A DNA stretch of 64,000 bases from CAVWDI01 sp963793095 (lineage in GTDB: Bacteria; Chloroflexota; Anaerolineae; Anaerolineales; UBA4823). The stretch's first letter is position 1, and each line of letters opens with the position of its first letter. Location of the stretch: contig CAWBYY010000002.1 of the NCBI GenBank assembly GCA_963793095.1, positions 1,240,001 to 1,304,000 of the forward strand. Direction: 5' to 3'. Of the stretch, positions 27,385 to 37,352 are shown piece by piece. A program made the translations under genes and the position numbers. The notes under the pieces were generated by a model, which worked only from the letters and a program-made list of their open reading frames with translations, searched no databases and had not been told where the DNA came from.

Positions 27385-28714
27385 TCATCCGGGAAACAAG
27401 TCTGAAAAAATTTCAGGGGCATATTTTGTTACCATTTCTGATGAAATACAGTTATTTTTACAGATTTCGGTGTATATGTCAGCGCTTAACCGTTTTGTGC
27501 GTGTTTGCGATTTCCGGTCCAATTCCCACAGTCCAAATCGAGGCAGTCCAACCCCCATTCCATTCGAAGTTGTCAACCAGAGACCAGTGAAAATATCCTT
27601 TAACCGGGTAATTGAAGTTCACTGCTTTCCAAACCTGATGGATATGCTGGATTAAATATTTTCGGCGTAAAATATCATTTTGATTGTCGATCCCATTTCC
27701 CGATATGATTACTGGTACCCCAAATTGTTGTCCCCACGTAATCGCGTTAAATAGGAAATCTGGGACATTAGCAATTGTTTTAGAATCGCTTAATTCATCA
27801 CCTGGCGAAAATGATAATCGGGAAAATTGAGTCTTATAACCCAATGGATTGAAGGAAACAAATTCACGGGTGAAATAATCTACAGCCAGGAAATCCTGGG
27901 TGCTTCTCAGGAAGTTTGATTGTTGTTTATTGAAAGGCAATTTGAAATATCCCTGATTCATGGTGCGGGGGAATAGATCATTAAAAGATGAATTTAATAA
28001 TTTCACAATCAATCTGTCAAAGGGAGACCAGGAATTTTTAGGTTTAAATCCCCGGAAATGAATTGCCAGGCCAACCCGTGAACCAGGTTGTATTGTATGG
28101 ATTTCATGATAGGCGCTGGCATGGGCTTTTTGGATATTTTGGATTACTCTGTAAGTGGATCTCAGATTGCTTTTTCCCGGGGGGAATAATCCATACAAAT
28201 AACTGTTTGCTGCCAGTACATTTGGTTCATTAATTGTGATCCACATATTCACATATTCTTTAAGAGAACCAACAACTTTTTTCACGTAGTCGACAAATAA
28301 AAAAACGTTCGATTCACTTTCCCAACCGCCATTTTCTTGCATCCAGATCGGGTCGCTGAAATGGTGGAGGGCTACCACGGGAAATATTTTTCTATCCACC
28401 AAACCGCGCACAATCTCCCGGTATTGATCGAGAGCCGTTTCATCCCAGCGATCAGGTGCAGGCTGCACGCGACTCCACTCAATGGACAGTCGGTGTGCGT
28501 TCTGACCTGACTCGACAGCGCGATCTAGGTCCTCTTTCCAACGCCCTCCCCACCAATCGCAGGCTGTGCCAGATGTGTCATCGTTCTGGATTCTGCCAGG
28601 TTCATTTTCCCAAATCCACCAGTTATTATTTTTGTTATTTCCTTCAACTTGATGGGAAGAGGTTGATGTACCCCACAAAAAACCATGTGGAAAAGAGAAT
28701 TTAGCCTTTATCAT
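27385..28714 (-). CDS. Glycoside hydrolase family 1-like protein, altered nucleophile, frameshifted
   Basis: This is a (beta/alpha)8 GH1-type protein: FPHGFLWGTSTSSHQVEG at the start, RLSIEWSRVQP, and ITINEPNVLA with the acid/base Glu. The strand-7 motif, normally TENG or SENG, reads IISGNGID: the nucleophile Glu is replaced by Gly (GGA codon, one base from GAA). The C-terminus needs a frame change near 27540 to continue from WSLVDNFEWNGGW into RFGLWELDRKSQTRTKRLSADIY, so the gene ends at 27385. The start at 28714 (MIKAKFSFPHG) fits the family; upstream codons are open. Either the protein is a non-hydrolytic relative or these are sequence faults. It stands alone, divergent from folK. Confidence 0.8.
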
Positions 28715-28826
28715 GCTTTGCACCTTGTTTAATCCCAGTTGACTTATTGTAGTCTTATCCATTTCCTTTGGCAATCGCTCGCTTTGCGGTTAAGCTGTGC
28801 GTCCAGACTTGGGTGTGTAATGTGGT

Positions 28827-29360
28827 ATGCTTGGACAACTTATTATGATTGATGATGTATTCATAGCCCTGGGTACGAATATCGGGAATCGTCTGGAAAA
28901 TTTGGAAAAAGCTTTATCCTCAATGGAACCAGTTATTAAAACTAATTCATGTTCCAGCATCTATGTGACTCCTCCCTGGGGGTATCTTGATCAACCGGAA
29001 TTCTTCAACCAGGTTTGCAACTGCACGACTGGATTTGCGCCATTAGAGTTATTAAGTTTTCTTAAAAAGATCGAGAAGGAAATGGGACGCGAATCTTCAT
29101 TTTTATATGGACCCAGATTGATTGATTTGGATATAATTTTTTATAACAAGCTGGTGATTGAATACCCGAATTTATCGATCCCGCACCCGCACATCGAAAA
29201 AAGGGCTTTTGTATTGGTTCCACTTATGGAAATTGCTCCGGATTTTTGCCACCCCGTAACTGGTAAAACGATCCGGGAAATGTACCAGGTGGTTGACAGG
29301 CAGGGAATTGAGAAATTCATTCTGGAGAAAAATCAAGAGCAATATCAGGATGATAAGTAA
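28827..29360 (+). CDS. folK: 6-hydroxymethyl-7,8-dihydropterin pyrophosphokinase (HPPK)
   Basis: This 177-residue enzyme has the HPPK features: VFIALGTNIGNRLENL, the YVTPPWGYLDQPEFFNQ pterin-binding segment and the GPRLIDLDIIFY Mg/ATP motif, followed by IPHPHIEKRAFVLVPL. It transfers pyrophosphate from ATP to hydroxymethyl-dihydropterin, the step before dihydropteroate synthase. FolP lies just downstream with one small gene in between, so the three are probably co-transcribed. Start choice is uncertain: the ATG at 28845 (MIDDVFIALG) is equally possible and closer to typical family starts. Confidence 0.93.
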   Translation: MLGQLIMIDDVFIALGTNIGNRLENLEKALSSMEPVIKTNSCSSIYVTPPWGYLDQPEFFNQVCNCTTGFAPLELLSFLKKIEKEMGRESSFLYGPRLIDLDIIFYNKLVIEYPNLSIPHPHIEKRAFVLVPLMEIAPDFCHPVTGKTIREMYQVVDRQGIEKFILEKNQEQYQDDK

Positions 29361-29470
29361 TCACTGAAATCTACAAACATATTTTAAAGGTAAAATTTAT
29401 ACATTATTGGATGATCATTTTGTAAATGTGAGACTAAGATGATTAAAATAAAAACCAGGAGCAAATTGAA

Positions 29471-29896
29471 ATGGTAGAAACAAATCAAAAACCCTTGAAT
29501 TGGGAACCAGAGCCTGAAATTGGTTACGTGGTTGAGCGAAGACAGGATGGGGGCTTGAAAGTAGTATTTTCTGATGTAAGTGAAACGACCCTTGAACACT
29601 GGAGGGAATTTGCTTTGTCTCACCTGATTGATTCGGATCGTTTAACAAGAAACCTGTACGATTTACGCCAGATAAAAAAACTTCCGGATAAGGCGATTCA
29701 ATATGCCGTCGAGGTGAATAATGATCCCTCAGTTCGCAATATTCGCCTGGCAGTTGTTGTCAGCAATAATGACGTTCAAAGTTCAGTTCAGGAGATCCAG
29801 GCATTAACCAGTCCAGGGGGAGTGGAAATGGCGGTATTTTGGGATATATCAAAAGCAGAAGAATGGCTCCAGCGCCCGCTGACTATGGTGGTATAG
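29471..29896 (+). CDS. Small acidic protein, possibly SpoIIAA/STAS-like
   Basis: This 141-residue soluble protein has no signal peptide or metal motif. It has an alternating pattern ending in EEWLQRP that resembles SpoIIAA-like or STAS-like folds (a strand ... NLYDLRQIKKLPDKAIQYAVEV ... RLAVVVSNNDVQ ... KAEEWL). An AGGAG site precedes the ATG. It sits between folK and folP, and I see no folate motif in it. The fold is a guess and the function is unknown; a lone protein of this type often marks a stress or regulatory role. Confidence 0.6.
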   Translation: MVETNQKPLNWEPEPEIGYVVERRQDGGLKVVFSDVSETTLEHWREFALSHLIDSDRLTRNLYDLRQIKKLPDKAIQYAVEVNNDPSVRNIRLAVVVSNNDVQSSVQEIQALTSPGGVEMAVFWDISKAEEWLQRPLTMVV

Positions 29897-29967
29897 AGAA
29901 AAATTCAAATTTAGCCCAGAAAGCTAACATTTATATATAAACCTGTATAAACGGGATTATTAACGCG

Positions 29968-30910
29968 ATGGTTTTAATATCTCAGGAATTACAGATTGGT
30001 AAAAATATATTTAAATGGGGATCCCGTACATATACCATGGGTATTCTTAATATTACTCCGGATAGTTTTTCCGGAGATGGGATATTATCCAGTCGGTTAT
30101 CATTTGGAGAATCAAATGGAAGTTCTCCGGGTGATACGCTTGAGACTGCAATTGTCCTTGCTCAAAGGTTTGCTGAGACAGGCGTGGATATTCTCGATAT
30201 CGGCGGTGAGAGCACTCGCCCTGGTTCTGAACAAATCGATATAGAAGAAGAAATGGAACGGGTAATCCCGATTATCAGTGCGATTAAACGTGAAATTGAT
30301 GTGCCTGTTTCAATAGATACATATAAAGCGGAAGTAGCCAGGGAAGCTTTGAACGCCGGCGCGGATATCGTCAATGATATATGGGGGTTAAAAGGCAGAC
30401 AAAGATATGGCGAGTGTTATCGCTGAATTTGAGGTTCCTGTAATCTTAATGCATAACCGCAGTTCATGGGCACATGCGGATATCCAGAAGAATCTTGGCG
30501 GAAGGTATATCGGGTTGGAGTATCAAGACCTTATTGAAGATATTAAATGGGAATTGTTGGAAAGCATTTCAATTGCATCCAATGCCGGTATTCCCGGTAA
30601 AAATATTATTATCGATCCTGGGATTGGTTTTGGTAAAACCGTTGAACAGAATCTTGAATTGATCAACAATATTGATAAAATCCGTGTACTGGGATATCCG
30701 GTTTTATTTGGTCCGTCGCGCAAATCATTTATCGGGTACACATTAGATCTGGCTCCTGGTGAGCGGATCGAAGGCACTGCGGCAGCAATCGCAATCGGGA
30801 TCGATCGAGGGGTGGATATCATTCGTATCCATGATGTAGAATTCATGCTTCGAGTTGCGCGAATGTCCGACGCAATTGTTAGAAAAAATCCCTTTATTAC
30901 CCTGGAGTAA
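29968..30910 (+). CDS. folP: Dihydropteroate synthase (frameshifted)
   Basis: The N-terminal part carries MGILNITPDSFSGDG and DIGGESTRPGSEQI, and the C-terminal part has PVILMHNRS, IIIDPGIGFGKTVEQN and VLFGPSRKSFIG, covering the pterin and pABA sites. The frame changes near 30394 between NDIWGLK and ADKDMASVIAEF, explained by one extra G in AAAAGGCAG. Repaired, the enzyme has about 314 residues, normal for the family. It joins hydroxymethyl-dihydropterin pyrophosphate to pABA. Folate synthesis is essential in most bacteria, which argues that the break is a sequence error. It follows folK and precedes aconitase by 3 bp. Confidence 0.9.
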
Positions 30911-30913
30911 TTC

Positions 30914-33610
30914 ATGCAAAACGATCAATTTCAGGCAAGTGGTTTTCTGAAAACTTCGTTCTCCGAGTACCAGTATTTTAGGATCACCAAACTTGAGCAG
31001 GATGGTTTTGTTGATCTTGACCATTTACCATTTTCACTGCGGGTGCTGCTTGAATCCTTGCTTCGGAATTGTGACGGAAATCGAATTAATGCACAGGATG
31101 TACTCAATTTAGCAAAGTGGCAGCCCCAGGCTAAAAGCCGGGCATCGATATCATTTAAACCATCCCGGGTTATAATGCAGGATTTCACCGGTGTTCCAGC
31201 TATTGTAGACCTTGCAGCAATGCGCTCAGCTTTAAATCGTTCGGGAGGCGATCCATCAAAGATCAGTCCGGTTTTACCGGTGGATCTGGTTGTTGACCAT
31301 TCCGTCCAGGTCGATTTTTTTGCTTCGCCTGATGCTCTCCGGAGGAATTCAGAAATTGAATTCCAGCGGAATTTTGAACGTTACAAATTCTTAAAGTGGG
31401 GCCAAAATGCGTTTAAGAATTTTCGGGTTGTCCCTCCGGCGACTGGCATTGTTCACCAGGTGAACCTTGAATATCTCGCCTCACTGGTTGTGTCCAAAGA
31501 AGTAAATGGCGAATTGAATGCGTACCCGGATACACTTGTAGGCACGGATTCTCATACAACAATGATAAATGGTCTGGGAGTATTAGGTTGGGGGGTAGGC
31601 GGGATAGAAGCTGAAGCAGTGATCCTGGGGCAGCCGATAGACCTGGTCATTCCCGATGTTGTCGGTTTTGAGCTGGTTGGGAACTTAAAGGAGGGAGTGA
31701 CCGCAACTGATCTCACTCTGACAATTACCCAGATGCTGAGGGAGAAAGGTGTAGTTGAGAAATTCGTTGAATTCTTTGGCTCTGGTTTGGACTACCTGTC
31801 GCTGCCTGATAGGGCAACCATATCTAATATGGCTCCTGAATATGGCGCTACGGTCAGTTACTTCCCTGTTGATGATGAAACCTTACGCTATTTACGATTG
31901 ACTGGAAGATCAGAAGTTCAGATCGAGCTGGTTGAGAAATATTGTAAGGAGCAGAGATTATTCCGGACAGCAAACACACCTGCTCCACAGTTCAGTGAAA
32001 CGCTGTGGCTGGATTTAAATAGTATTGAACCATCTGTCGCCGGACCAAAACGGCCGCAGGATAGAATCCCGGTACGGGAAGTTAAGGAGAAATTTATTAC
32101 CATCTTAGAAGCTGAAATCCAGAATGGGGGATATGGGATAAATGAATCGGATTTGAGAAAAAAATCTCCCCTCAACGGAAAGGATACTGAAATTGGGCAT
32201 GGAGCAGTTGTGATCGCTGCGATTACCTCATGTACAAACACATCTAATCCAATGGTTATGATTGCGGCTGGTCTGCTGGCGAAAAAGGCGATCGAAAGTG
32301 GTTTGTCGGTTCCGGCATATATCAAAACAAGTCTGGCTCCAGGATCAAGGGTAGTTACGGAATATCTGGAACATGCCGGACTGTTGGAGCCATTAGCAAA
32401 ACTTGGTTTTAACATTGTTGGATATGGGTGTACTACCTGCATTGGCAATTCTGGCCCTCTGCCAATTGAGGTGGTGAAGGCGATTACAGGCGAAAATCTG
32501 GTATCCGTTGCAGTGCTTTCGGGGAACAGGAATTTTGAAGGTCGAATACATCCATATGTGAGGGCTAATTTTCTTGCATCACCTCCGCTCGTTATCGCGT
32601 ACGCTCTTGCCGGGACTGTTAACATCAATTTATTAAGCGAACCGCTTGGAAATAATAAGAATACCGGTGAACCGGTTTATCTGAATGACATCTGGCCGTC
32701 AAGTAAGGAAATCATCGAGATTTTAAATAATTCGATTAAACCGGCTTTATTTCTTGATAAGTATAGCAATGTGTTTTCGGGTAATGATACCTGGAATGAA
32801 ATAAAGGTCGATGGGGGGGAAATATTCCAATGGGATGAGAAATCGACATACATTCAAGAACCACCATTTTTCGATAACATAAATAAAATTGTGCCGCCTG
32901 TGGAGGATATTTTTCATGCCAGGGCTATTGCGGTTCTTGGAGATTCAATAACCACAGACCACATCTCACCTGCTGGTACGTTTTCTCCAAACAGCCCAGC
33001 TGGAAGATTTTTAGAAGAGAGAGGTGTACCACAGCGCGAATTTAATACTTATGGCGCCAGGCGTGGCAATGACCGGGTAATGACCCGCGGAACCTTTGCC
33101 AACATCCGCTTGAAAAATTTACTGGTCCCAGGAGTTGAGGGGGGAGTGACTGTTCATCTTCCAGATGGAGAACAGATGACAATTTTTGACGCCGCTCAGA
33201 GATACAGGGAAGAACAGGTACCGTTGATCGTGCTGGCAGGAAAAGAGTACGGCACTGGTTCGAGCCGCGATTGGGCAGCAAAAGGAACTCTGCTGCTAGG
33301 TATAAAAGCAGTCATTGCACGTTCATTCGAGCGGATCCACCGCTCGAACCTGATCGGGATGGGTATATTGCCGCTCGAATTCAAAACTGGCGAAAGTTTT
33401 GAATCTCTTGGATTATCTGGCAAGGAAAAGTACTCAATTGTTGGGTTGTCGGAAAATATCGAAACCGGTAAAGAAGTACTCGTACAGGCGGAAAATGAAG
33501 ATGGGGGCTTGATTGAATTTAAAGTGATTGTTCGCCTAAATACTCCTTTAGAAGTTGAGTACTATAAAAATGGGGGGATTTTACACACTGTTTTACGATC
33601 GATGCTTTAG
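30914..33610 (+). CDS. acnA: Aconitate hydratase, AcnA/IRP1 type
   Basis: This 898-residue enzyme is of the AcnA family. The [4Fe-4S] ligands are in TSCTNTSNP (about residue 437) and YGCTTCIGNSG (about 503-512), with VGTDSHTTMINGLGVLGWGVGG early and the swivel domain KEYGTGSSRDWAAKG near the C-terminus. It interconverts citrate and isocitrate through cis-aconitate in the TCA cycle. The length is normal. It begins 3 bp after the folP stop, so it may read through from the folate genes. Confidence 0.97.
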   Translation: MQNDQFQASGFLKTSFSEYQYFRITKLEQDGFVDLDHLPFSLRVLLESLLRNCDGNRINAQDVLNLAKWQPQAKSRASISFKPSRVIMQDFTGVPAIVDLAAMRSALNRSGGDPSKISPVLPVDLVVDHSVQVDFFASPDALRRNSEIEFQRNFERYKFLKWGQNAFKNFRVVPPATGIVHQVNLEYLASLVVSKEVNGELNAYPDTLVGTDSHTTMINGLGVLGWGVGGIEAEAVILGQPIDLVIPDVVGFELVGNLKEGVTATDLTLTITQMLREKGVVEKFVEFFGSGLDYLSLPDRATISNMAPEYGATVSYFPVDDETLRYLRLTGRSEVQIELVEKYCKEQRLFRTANTPAPQFSETLWLDLNSIEPSVAGPKRPQDRIPVREVKEKFITILEAEIQNGGYGINESDLRKKSPLNGKDTEIGHGAVVIAAITSCTNTSNPMVMIAAGLLAKKAIESGLSVPAYIKTSLAPGSRVVTEYLEHAGLLEPLAKLGFNIVGYGCTTCIGNSGPLPIEVVKAITGENLVSVAVLSGNRNFEGRIHPYVRANFLASPPLVIAYALAGTVNINLLSEPLGNNKNTGEPVYLNDIWPSSKEIIEILNNSIKPALFLDKYSNVFSGNDTWNEIKVDGGEIFQWDEKSTYIQEPPFFDNINKIVPPVEDIFHARAIAVLGDSITTDHISPAGTFSPNSPAGRFLEERGVPQREFNTYGARRGNDRVMTRGTFANIRLKNLLVPGVEGGVTVHLPDGEQMTIFDAAQRYREEQVPLIVLAGKEYGTGSSRDWAAKGTLLLGIKAVIARSFERIHRSNLIGMGILPLEFKTGESFESLGLSGKEKYSIVGLSENIETGKEVLVQAENEDGGLIEFKVIVRLNTPLEVEYYKNGGILHTVLRSML

Positions 33611-33666
33611 CAGTAATCGATTAATCACAAAACATAAGGTTTGGTTTAGATAAAAAGATTTTCGAA

Positions 33667-34527
33667 TTAATTGTTTTCCGATAAATTTTCAATTTCATCT
33701 GAACCAGACTCGCTTCTTTCTTCAGGGTTCACTTCCCTGCGAACAAGTTCCAATCCCTGGGTCAGTAAACCTAATTGTGCAATTGCCATCCATATAAGGA
33801 ATATCGTGACTCCTGATGCCAACCAATTCCAGTAAGTGGGGATATTAGTTTCCAGATTTTCAAGTTGTAGTTTTAATCCATTAATTAATTCGATATACTG
33901 TTCGATCACAAGGTTGAATTCATTAATGCTTTTATCGATTTCCCCTACGGAATCTGCCATAAATATCAGATCTTTCTGAATAACATCCAGATTGCCGGTA
34001 GCTTCGGATAGGCTTTCCTCCATTTCAATCATAGTCGGTGGTATTTCGCCTAAACTAATTGAAACATCCGCAATTGCTTCATGAAGAGGTTGGTCTGGTT
34101 GATAAGCGCCTCTATTGAATATGGTCAGTGCCCTGAGGACCGAATCAATCAACCTTGTGCTTTTCTGAACGCCTTCCAGAGATGATTGGGTTGCTTCAAT
34201 CGTGGTAGGCAATTGATCTTTCATCAATACCCCAACGTTTTCTATGAACGGTTCTGATGCCACAATGGCATTTCCTGTGGTAACAAGGGTGCTTTGAAGT
34301 GCTTCCAAGCTTTGGGTTGAAGTTTCAAGTGCTTGCTGGCTCAACAATAACCCTTCCACGGTTGTATCGAGGGTACTTGTCAAAAGGCTGACACTTGATG
34401 ATATACCTTCCGAAACCGGGGTTTTCACCTTCCATACAACATACATAGCAATAAGGCTGAAAATCAGCCCGCCTATGGCTGCCGCTATAAGCAGTATTCC
34501 AATTATCCGGTACAAGATTTTTTTCAT
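33667..34527 (-). CDS. Membrane protein with coiled-coil core, unknown
   Basis: In this 286-residue protein the N-terminal helix (about 8-33) and C-terminal helix (about 232-256) flank a ~190-residue extracytoplasmic region. That region is rich in Ser/Thr/Leu/Gln heptads (LLTSTLDTTVEGLLLSQQ and similar), likely a coiled coil. The tail is acidic and Ser-rich. No enzyme motif is visible. The architecture resembles structural or sensory membrane proteins without an output domain. It stands apart from its neighbours and I do not recognise its function. Confidence 0.75.
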   Translation of the reverse strand: MKKILYRIIGILLIAAAIGGLIFSLIAMYVVWKVKTPVSEGISSSVSLLTSTLDTTVEGLLLSQQALETSTQSLEALQSTLVTTGNAIVASEPFIENVGVLMKDQLPTTIEATQSSLEGVQKSTRLIDSVLRALTIFNRGAYQPDQPLHEAIADVSISLGEIPPTMIEMEESLSEATGNLDVIQKDLIFMADSVGEIDKSINEFNLVIEQYIELINGLKLQLENLETNIPTYWNWLASGVTIFLIWMAIAQLGLLTQGLELVRREVNPEERSESGSDEIENLSENN

Positions 34528-34620
34528 TTTTGTATCCCTCCGTCAGCGGTGTTTAATTCCCTAAGATATTTTATCACCTGTTAATAATTCTGTTTACATT
34601 TTAAAGAAATACTGTGGAAA

Positions 34621-35862
34621 TTACGGCACTTTGAATTCAAATCGCCAGCGGTTTTCCGACAATTTTTCTTTTGAAGATGTTTTGCCAAGCAATTGGAACC
34701 AGGTCTTACCTGGCTTGTAAGGATAAGTAAATCCATCTGGCATTGTAAGGATTAAAGGTGCATCGGTATCTCCCCGGCTCCAAGATATTTGAAAAAGTAA
34801 CCCATCCCTGATTGCTACAGCCTCACCTTCTCCTGAGAATCTGATATTAAACACCTCATTATCCCCGGCTTCAGTCTGGTATGCATATTTATGTGCCAGA
34901 AAAAGAATTATTACATTACTGGAGCTAATTTGTTCACCATTAAGTTGGTCAACCAGAGGCTCATAAACTTCTTCCTGTGGAGCTGCTTCTCGGGTGTCCT
35001 GATATCGCTGGTAATATCCGGTTTCAGGATCATAAACCCACCTGGAATAGGCGCTGTGTGAAATCCGAATGGTTATATCTTCCGCTGGTATACCATTCTC
35101 CGGTGGGATTTCTGAAAATACCATACCATCCAGATTCTGTTTATCATTAGAAATTCCAATATCACTCAAATACTCCTCCAGAGTGCTGGTGTCAACCACC
35201 AGATGGTTGTAGCTTTCAGGTTCAATCCGGCAAAGAGGGGGACAGGAACCATATTTTTCGACAACAAGGCGGTCAGAAACTACGCTCTTAAACAATTTTT
35301 GATAGATACGCCAATCGGCAAGACCGAAGATAAATAGAGATTTATACATCTTAATAATATTTAGATCAAAAAGGCGGGCAGACCTGATTGGCCCAATTCT
35401 TTGTGCGTCCTCACCGTAAAAAATTGCGGTAAGTCGTGTTACTCCGTTATTCTGGTAATAATCATAAACAATATCTGCACTGGATATCCCCCAGGGAGGT
35501 CTCTGACCGCGTGGGAATAACTGCACTTTTACCGCAATGGGTCGCCTGTTTAAATTATCCAATTTCTCCACTTCGAGCCCGGTTAATGGGTTGATATTCG
35601 CATCCGATCCGGGGTTCTCGATCGTGGGCGAAGAAGTGGTATGGGAATTTATTCTTTGAGTGGGAGCTGCCGTTACCGGAACTGGTGTTGCTGACTCTGA
35701 AGCATATGCAGTTGGTTGGACATTTGTCTTGGTGGGAGTTTGGGTTTCCTGGAATTTTTCTGTTTGAAGGGGTGTACCTGAACTGCATGCGTAAAAAAAT
35801 AATGCAAGCAAAAAATTGACTGCTTGCAAAGGTCGAATTTTCCAATAATTACTGAACTTCAT
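34621..35862 (-). CDS. DUF3048 (YerB-like) lipoprotein, copy 1
   Basis: The 413-residue precursor has a lipoprotein signal ending in FFYACSSG and a Thr/Pro linker to about residue 90. DUF3048 follows, with NPLTGLEVEKLDNLNRRPIAVKV, FPRGQRPPWGISSADIVYDY and RIGPIRSARLFDLNII in three consecutive segments. The next gene (35954-37156) is a close paralog with the same conserved segments, so this is a tandem duplication. YerB-type proteins are surface lipoproteins of unknown biochemical function; no catalytic residues can be named from the sequence. Confidence 0.88.
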   Translation of the reverse strand: MKFSNYWKIRPLQAVNFLLALFFYACSSGTPLQTEKFQETQTPTKTNVQPTAYASESATPVPVTAAPTQRINSHTTSSPTIENPGSDANINPLTGLEVEKLDNLNRRPIAVKVQLFPRGQRPPWGISSADIVYDYYQNNGVTRLTAIFYGEDAQRIGPIRSARLFDLNIIKMYKSLFIFGLADWRIYQKLFKSVVSDRLVVEKYGSCPPLCRIEPESYNHLVVDTSTLEEYLSDIGISNDKQNLDGMVFSEIPPENGIPAEDITIRISHSAYSRWVYDPETGYYQRYQDTREAAPQEEVYEPLVDQLNGEQISSSNVIILFLAHKYAYQTEAGDNEVFNIRFSGEGEAVAIRDGLLFQISWSRGDTDAPLILTMPDGFTYPYKPGKTWFQLLGKTSSKEKLSENRWRFEFKVP

Positions 35863-35953
35863 GATTAACCAGGATAAAAAAGCCCTCCTATAATCAATGC
35901 TACCAAAAAATTTTTACCAGAGTTGTTTATATGCGAGGGTCATTGTCTCTGAG

Positions 35954-37156
35954 TTATGGGAGACCGTACTGGTATTTAACTGTTCCATCTCCCGGGATTT
36001 CCATTGTGGAGGATTGGCCAATTACTTGATACCAGGTGTTGCCTGGTTTATATGGATAGGAGGTTCCATCAGGGAATGTCAGATATAAAACGGAAGTATT
36101 TTCGGGTCGGTTCCACTGTAGATCAAATTTTTGGCCGTCTCGGAAAGCATAAGCAGGACCGGTGCCTGAGAGATTAATATCAACAATTTCAGATTTCCCG
36201 AGTTTTGAGCCCGGGGTCAGTTGATTTGGAGCTTGAAGGATGACAACATTATCCGCAGTGACCTGGGTTCCGGTAAGCTGATCGATTAATGGCTCATATC
36301 CCTGGGTTGCAAAATCTGGACTTTCTTGTGCATCCTGAAACCGGAGATATTTCCCACTCACGGGATCATAATCCCAGCGATTGTATGAACTGACCGAATA
36401 ACGGACGATAACCTGGAGAATTGGCAAACCTCCCGCAGGAAGCGTGGAAGCAAATGTCATCCCGTCCAGGTTCTGGCGTTCGTTCACCAGACCAAGTTCG
36501 GGAACATAATTTGAAAGATCCTGGGTATTGGTCATCAGGAAATTAAATCCATTCGGGTCCACCCGGCATAGAGGTGGGCATTTGCTGTATCCCTCCAGAA
36601 CCAGTCTATTTGCATACTGGTTACTGAAAATTCTGTTCAATATCCTGCTGTCAGCGCTTCCGAAAGCAAAAATTGATTTATACATGTTGACAAGATTACC
36701 ATCCAGTAAACGGGCTGATCTGATTGGACCTACCTGTGCGGCATCATTTCCCAGGAATATAGCGTGAAATCGAGTCAGGCCGTTGTTTTGATAAAAATCA
36801 TATACAATATCAGCAAGTGATATTCCCCAGGGAGGGCGCTGGCCTCTGGGGAATACCTGAACCTTCACAGCCAGAGGATATCTTTCCAAGAGAGCTGGAT
36901 TGGATACCTTCAGCCCTGTAAGCGGATTTACATCCGCCGGGAAATTTACGGGACCGTAATTTGTGAATTCCAACGTTGGAGCGGGTTCTAATGTTGGAGT
37001 AGGAAGTGGAGTATCTGTGGGAATAATGGTTGGCGGTGGTGCAGTTGGTGGAGGGGCAGGTTGAGTCGGCAAGATTTCAACAGACTGCCTAACGGGAATA
37101 TTGCAGGCAGTCAGCGCGATTATAAATAGCAGGGTAATTAATCCATTTCTTTTCAT
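35954..37156 (-). CDS. DUF3048 (YerB-like) lipoprotein, copy 2
   Basis: The 400-residue precursor has a lipobox in LTACNIPV, a very Pro/Thr-rich linker (about 28-65) and the DUF3048 domain. It shares FPRGQRPPWGIS, ADIVYDFYQNNG, VGPIRSARLLDGN, KCPPLCRVDPNGFN and the C-terminal PDGTSYPYKPGNTWYQ with its downstream neighbour, in the same order. It lies 91 bp upstream of the first copy on the same strand, so the two are probably one transcript. Function is unknown. Confidence 0.88.
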   Translation of the reverse strand: MKRNGLITLLFIIALTACNIPVRQSVEILPTQPAPPPTAPPPTIIPTDTPLPTPTLEPAPTLEFTNYGPVNFPADVNPLTGLKVSNPALLERYPLAVKVQVFPRGQRPPWGISLADIVYDFYQNNGLTRFHAIFLGNDAAQVGPIRSARLLDGNLVNMYKSIFAFGSADSRILNRIFSNQYANRLVLEGYSKCPPLCRVDPNGFNFLMTNTQDLSNYVPELGLVNERQNLDGMTFASTLPAGGLPILQVIVRYSVSSYNRWDYDPVSGKYLRFQDAQESPDFATQGYEPLIDQLTGTQVTADNVVILQAPNQLTPGSKLGKSEIVDINLSGTGPAYAFRDGQKFDLQWNRPENTSVLYLTFPDGTSYPYKPGNTWYQVIGQSSTMEIPGDGTVKYQYGLP

Positions 37157-37352
37157 TCGAGTTTATCTCACGGAATTTGAATTCAAGCAATTCAAGCGTC
37201 AATCATACCGCGATTGTAAGACTTTGCCAAACCCTTATGTATATATTTAATTTTTTTTATACAAATTTTAATAACAACAAAATACTACCTTAATTAGCAT
37301 GTAAACTAATACTGCTTTGCGTTTTCTGTAAATAATCCTATAATCTGTCCTG

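Noticed and set aside
31918..32628. 236-residue open frame on the minus strand
   Set aside because: It lies fully antisense to the well-conserved aconitase gene and has no recognisable motif; it is a shadow of that gene's codon use.
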